Below are positions 30,901 through 33,169 of a stretch of 33,169 nucleotides of DNA, one piece after another. Below the pieces are notes generated by a model, which searched no databases, was not told the origin of the DNA, and saw only the letters and a list, made by a program, of their open reading frames with translations. Source of the stretch: CALAEC01 sp050692915 (GTDB taxonomy: Bacteria > Actinomycetota > UBA4738 > CALAEC01). Numbering within the stretch: the first letter of the stretch is position 1; each line of letters starts with the position of its first letter. The position numbers and the translations under genes were made by a program. The stretch is taken from the NCBI GenBank assembly GCA_050692915.1, contig JBOGVU010000020.1:1-33169 (forward strand), in the 5' to 3' direction.

Positions 30901-31280
30901 TGTCCGTGGAGGGCGGCGGCGGCGAGATGCTGGACCGCCAGGCTCGCGATGCCTACCGGCGCCGGCTCGAGGACCTCCGGGACACCGTGGTTGAGGCGGA
31001 GTCCTGGGGCGATGCCGAACGAGCCGCCCGGGCGCGGGAGGAGATGGAGTTCCTGGCCCGGGAGCTGGCCGCCGGGGTGGGGCTGGGAGGCCGGCCCAGA
31101 CACGCCGTCTCACCGGCCGAACGGGCGCGACAGAGCGTGACGAAGGCCATCAAGGGCGCCCTGCCGCGGATCTCCGAGCAGAGTCCGACGCTGGGGGCGC
31201 ATCTGGAGACCACGGTTCGCACCGGCACCTTCTGCTCCTACACGCCCGACCCCAGGGCACCCATCGCCTGGGTCACCTGA
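27912..31280 (+). CDS. Large AAA/STAND-type ATPase with TPR-like repeats, putative transcriptional regulator
   Basis: This 1122-residue protein begins with a signal-transduction ATPase module like that of MalT and adenylate-cyclase-linked regulators: VFVGREPELGALADGLEAAL, Walker A LLAGEPGIGKSR (about residues 49-60) and Walker B LVLVLDDLHAADAPS (about 167-181). A long helical region of TPR-like repeats (about 420-900) follows. The C-terminal part (about 935-1122) starts with YWSIAFEGDAFRLRDSKGLR and ends with RTGTFCSYTPDPRAP. I recall this segment at the end of similar actinobacterial ATPases, and it may be a winged-helix DNA- or ligand-binding unit. No LuxR or SARP domain is visible, so a regulatory role is inferred. 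Cellular targets are unknown. Confidence 0.85.
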   Translation: MSREPLKPGDDATPSGGVGAPVFVGREPELGALADGLEAALAGSGRLFLLAGEPGIGKSRLADELGSRARERAVRVLWGRCWEAGGAPAYWPWVQSIRALIRSRDPELVRKDLAAGAGDVAQIVPEVRELVPGVEEPPSLDPESSRFRLFDAVARFLVAAAEPDGLVLVLDDLHAADAPSLLLLRFLAGEISESRLLVLGCYRDADLERLGPLSAAVVELARTPVTRRVDLHGLGPEDVAEFIRRTTGTDPPDRLVAGVHEGTEGNPLFLVEMVRLLEHEGGMGADHAEGRSIPIPEGIREVIRRRLAHLPGQTSEMLGMAAVLGREFDIESLGALAGSPSTSVVAVLEDALSARIVTDVPGAPGRLRFGHALIRDTLYEELPLARRLGLHGLAGEALERVHASDLGPHLAEVAHHFVKAAPASDGDRAVEYARRAGERAASLLAYEESARLYRLALKAGGPGWEDAPSRCELLLALGEAEMKAGDAAASKVAFLEAGRLARTSGLPEHLARSALGYGGRFVWLRAGPDRDVVRLLEEALASLPEEDSELRVRLLARLAGALRDQPSSELRDELSRQAVEMARRLGAPSAEAYALAGRYACIWGPDNTEELLGIADRIVLLAERIGEPERALEGHLVRHTSLMILGDIPAAKAALGEAGRLADLLRQVLQRWYVACYHTILGLFEGRYGDAEVSIEEVLALGGRAQDLDPQVAYRLQLFALRKEQGRLDEMEEVIRRSVDEYPWYPVFRCALAHLHAEGGREHQARRDFQELAEDGFASIPRDNQWLLAMSLLPAVARYLGDAENGAILHDLLLPYAELNVMFAPELVTGSMAGAVGVAAETAGRWDAAVSAFETAIVRNSRMGALPARARAQHDYARALLGRGGRADRDLSADLVRSALATAQELGMPALAARLTALQETGTAEAPTPAPRAAVFRREGEYWSIAFEGDAFRLRDSKGLRYLAVLLARPGHEVLALDLASVGPERGGPGPAADDGLSVEGGGGEMLDRQARDAYRRRLEDLRDTVVEAESWGDAERAARAREEMEFLARELAAGVGLGGRPRHAVSPAERARQSVTKAIKGALPRISEQSPTLGAHLETTVRTGTFCSYTPDPRAPIAWVT

Positions 31281-31355
31281 TCCGCGGGCCTGCGCTTCAC
31301 GGTCGCGACCCCGCTGTTCACGCCTCCAGGGCAACAGGCGGTGGAGGAGCGAGAC

Positions 31356-31673
31356 GTGGGGATGGCCGTGCTGCTGTTCGCCTCACCGGACGACGTGGCC
31401 CTGGATGGAGAGGCCGCGGCCCGGCTGGTGGCGATCGGGGTTACCCACGCCACCGTGGTGCGCGATGAGAGCACCGTGGCCGTGGTGCTCGAGGGATGGC
31501 GCTTCGACGCGGGGCGCTCCGGGCCCGAGGCCGCGGAGGCGGTGGGAGGGCCCATCGGGGCGTACCGGGTTCTCCGGCAGCTGCACGACACCTCGGTTCT
31601 GCCGGAGGCCTGGCCCAGCCTCGGGGCACAGAGAGGCTCGCGCAGCGGCGCGGGCGGGAAGGAGGAGGCATGA
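31356..31673 (+). CDS. Small protein of unknown function, coupled to a secreted protein gene
   Basis: About 105 residues with no recognised domain. The sequence alternates strands and helices (VGMAVLLFASPDD, AAARLVAIGVTHATVVRD, TVAVVLEGWRFD), suggesting a small alpha/beta fold, and ends in a polar tail rich in Gly and Ser. No signal peptide is seen. GTG 31356 is preceded by GGAGGAG 6 nt away; ATG 31362 and GTG 31341 are alternatives. The stop overlaps the ATG of the next gene (ATGA), indicating an operon. The gene starts 75 bp after the large ATPase gene and may share its transcript. Confidence 0.62.
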   Translation: MGMAVLLFASPDDVALDGEAAARLVAIGVTHATVVRDESTVAVVLEGWRFDAGRSGPEAAEAVGGPIGAYRVLRQLHDTSVLPEAWPSLGAQRGSRSGAGGKEEA

Positions 31674-32137
31674 GGAAGATCGTGACAGCAGTGACGACCG
31701 CCGTGGTCCTGGCGGCCATGTCACCCGGGAGCGTAGGAGCCTCGTCGCCGGCGAGGGCGTCCGGCTCCGGTCACATCACCGACGGAGCGCGACGCACCTT
31801 CGCGTTCACGGCCGTTCAGCGTGCGGACGGGACGGCCTCGGGACAGGCCCAGCTGTACGCGCGGAGCTTCCCCGCGAAGGTGCACATGCGGGTGACGTGC
31901 CTGCGGGTCGAGGGCACCATCGCCTACGTGAGCGGGTTCAACACCAAGGCCGATCCCGAGGTGTTCGAGGGGATCTGGGCGATCTTCGCGGTGCAGGACA
32001 ACGGGGAGGGCTCGGGGGCGCCGGCCGACCGGATCACCCAGCTCCACTTCGCCGCGGTCCAGGGCCCGAACGCCTGCCTGACGGAGTCGCCGAGCGACTG
32101 GATGGACGTGCAGGACGGGAACATCCAGGTCGGCTGA
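31670..32137 (+). CDS. Secreted protein of unknown function
   Basis: This 155-residue protein starts with a clear signal peptide (MRKIVTAVTTAVVLAAMSPG, cleavage likely after VGA or near residue 24). The mature part is strand-rich: SGSGHITDGARRTFAFTAVQ, RADGTASGQAQLYAR, HMRVTCLRVEGTIAYVSGF and ITQLHFAAVQGPNACL. This pattern, with its two Cys, recurs in small exported actinobacterial proteins that I cannot assign a role. A strong ribosome site (GGAAGGAGGAGG) precedes ATG 31670, which overlaps the previous stop. No lipobox or anchor is present, so release from the cell is expected. Confidence 0.78.
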   Translation: MRKIVTAVTTAVVLAAMSPGSVGASSPARASGSGHITDGARRTFAFTAVQRADGTASGQAQLYARSFPAKVHMRVTCLRVEGTIAYVSGFNTKADPEVFEGIWAIFAVQDNGEGSGAPADRITQLHFAAVQGPNACLTESPSDWMDVQDGNIQVG

Positions 32138-32154
32138 GCGACAGCCGGTAGCGC

Positions 32155-33015
32155 TCAGACTCCGTCGCGGCCGCGCTGGTCGCGGAGGAACCGCTCCAGC
32201 TCCGCCGCGAGGGCCTCGCCGCTGGGAATCTCGGCGGGGCCCTCGCGCTCGGCGGCCACCTGCTCCAGCTGGCGGACGTACGCGGTGAGCTCGGCGTTGT
32301 CGGCGATGGTCGAGCTCACCTGAGCCTCCCAGGTCTCGGCGGCCCGCTCGAGCGTGTCGGTGCTCGCGGGGAGGCCGGTGATCGCGCCGATCTTCTCCAC
32401 CAGCGCTCGGGCCGCCTTCGGGTTCGGACCACCGGGGAGGTAGTGGGGGACGGCCGCCCACAGCGAGGAGGCCGCGAACCCGTCCCGAGCCAGCGCGTCG
32501 TGGAGCACGCCCACGATGCCGGTGGGGCCCTCGTACCGCGAGGACGTGAGCCCCAGCTCCCTGGACCGCTCGGGGTCGACCGCGAGCCCGGTCACCGGTG
32601 TGGGCAGCGTGTGGGGGACGTCGGCCAGGAAGGCCCCCAGCGTCACCACCTCGTCTGCCCCGAGCTCGCGGGCGGCGGTCACGAAGGTCTCGGCGAAGGT
32701 CCTCCAGCGGACGTTGGGCTCCATGCCGAGGAACAGGACCACGTCACGCCCCTCGACGTTCGTCAGCGAGAACCGGAGCTCCGGCCAGTCGATCCGGCGG
32801 GTGATCCCCTCCTCCAGGCGGACGGTCGGCCGGGTTACCTGGAAGTCGAGGAACTCGTCGGGGTCGATGTCGGCGAGCGGCTCGGCCCCCCATCGGTCCC
32901 GCAGGTACGCCAGGGCGGATGACGCGGCCTCGCCGCCGTCGTTCCAGCCGCTGAACGCGGCGATGAGGACGGGACGGTCCAGGTCCGGGAGGTGGGTCCA
33001 GCTGAGGCGACTCAC
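32155..33015 (-). CDS. PAC2 family protein (proteasome assembly chaperone 2-like)
   Basis: This 286-residue protein matches the actinobacterial PAC2 family: VLIAAFSGWNDGGEAASSAL at the N-terminus, DFQVTRPTVRLEEG, DVVLFLGMEPNVRWRTFAE, DEVVTLGAFLADVPHT and GPTGIVGVLHDALARDGF. The fold resembles archaeal/eukaryal proteasome assembly factors, but the role in bacteria is unsettled. The C-terminal 60 residues form helices with a charged end. GTG 33015 begins right before the conserved segment. It lies 18 bp after the stop of another minus-strand gene, so they may be cotranscribed; a GACACT hexamer 6 nt upstream could also be a -10. Confidence 0.9.
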   Translation of the reverse strand: MSRLSWTHLPDLDRPVLIAAFSGWNDGGEAASSALAYLRDRWGAEPLADIDPDEFLDFQVTRPTVRLEEGITRRIDWPELRFSLTNVEGRDVVLFLGMEPNVRWRTFAETFVTAARELGADEVVTLGAFLADVPHTLPTPVTGLAVDPERSRELGLTSSRYEGPTGIVGVLHDALARDGFAASSLWAAVPHYLPGGPNPKAARALVEKIGAITGLPASTDTLERAAETWEAQVSSTIADNAELTAYVRQLEQVAAEREGPAEIPSGEALAAELERFLRDQRGRDGV

Positions 33016-33033
33016 AGGTCCAGTGTCCCACGC

Positions 33034-33169
33034 CTACATGAGTTCTCGGGCCCTGATCCGCTCGGCCACCTCGTCGGCCAGCTGGGAGAGCGCCTCGGTC
33101 CGCTCCACGGGGTAGGGTCCCGGCCGGAGCGAGCGGAGCCCCTCCGGCAGGCCCTCGAGCTCGGCGGCG
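33034..33169 (-). CDS. 3' end of an unidentified gene (cut by window edge)
   Basis: The last 45 codons of a minus-strand frame end at TAG (33034-33036). They read as helical, charged sequence: ELEGLPEGLRSLRPGPYPVE, then RTEALSQLADEVAERIRA and RELM. No family can be named from this fragment. Codon third positions are mostly G or C, as in neighbouring genes, and the 18-bp spacing to the PAC2 gene suggests an operon. Confidence 0.6.
   Translation of the reverse strand, partial: AAELEGLPEGLRSLRPGPYPVERTEALSQLADEVAERIRARELM

Overview
The window is a gene-dense, very GC-rich chromosomal stretch from an actinobacterium. The lineage call rests on a SigR/RsrA-type thiol-stress sigma/anti-sigma pair, a BldC-like small regulator, a WhiB1-like Fe-S protein, a PAC2-family protein, a type-5 (UdgB) uracil-DNA glycosylase and heavy use of GTG starts. 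It is not obviously Streptomyces or Mycobacterium: gene order differs, and a deep-branching or uncultured actinobacterial lineage is my inference. No rRNA, tRNA, CRISPR array, IS element or phage gene was seen. Almost no DNA is non-coding; the longest gene-free stretch is about 210 bp (3625-3834).

Layout. 1-3624: 5' part of ftsH (minus), divergent from sigR-rsrA, then a tiny Cys/His protein, bldC, a PPOX-type flavin/F420 protein and two small minus-strand unknowns (one a lipoprotein). 3835-8072: a crotonase-fold protein lacking both usual glutamates, endonuclease III, a second ECF sigma factor with a membrane partner, bioY (minus) and a methyltransferase. 8076-11065: whiB1 and a glycerophosphodiesterase with interlocking divergent promoters, a lipid kinase, a small coiled-coil protein and a DUF488 protein. 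11138-17866: a GabT-like aminotransferase, a secreted PGRP-type amidase (minus), a CitE-like lyase overlapping an acyl-CoA dehydrogenase, and a DHA2 drug transporter. 17863-22262 (minus): a secreted subtilase ending in 20 tryptophans spaced exactly five residues apart, overlapping by 4 bp a membrane GAF-GGDEF-EAL protein. 22396-27852: a MaoC hydratase, a receiver-histidine kinase, UdgB, an ABC exporter, a GNAT acetyltransferase and 6-phosphogluconolactonase. 27912-33169: a giant ATPase/TPR regulator, two small genes (one secreted), a PAC2 protein and the 3' end of one more gene.

Two window-wide patterns stand out. First, at least ten and perhaps thirteen genes carry a TANNNT -10-like hexamer only 5-9 nt before the start codon, as expected for leaderless transcription; several of these form very tight divergent promoter pairs. 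Second, six of ten convergent gene pairs end on one shared CTAG, each strand reading its own TAG, leaving no room for a terminator.

The best candidate for an undescribed system is the subtilase with the Trp-pentad tail coupled to a c-di-GMP enzyme (17863-22262). The subtilase triad, the cyclase motif with its inhibitory site and the EAL residues all look intact. A link between c-di-GMP signalling and this cell-surface protease is inferred from gene overlap only.
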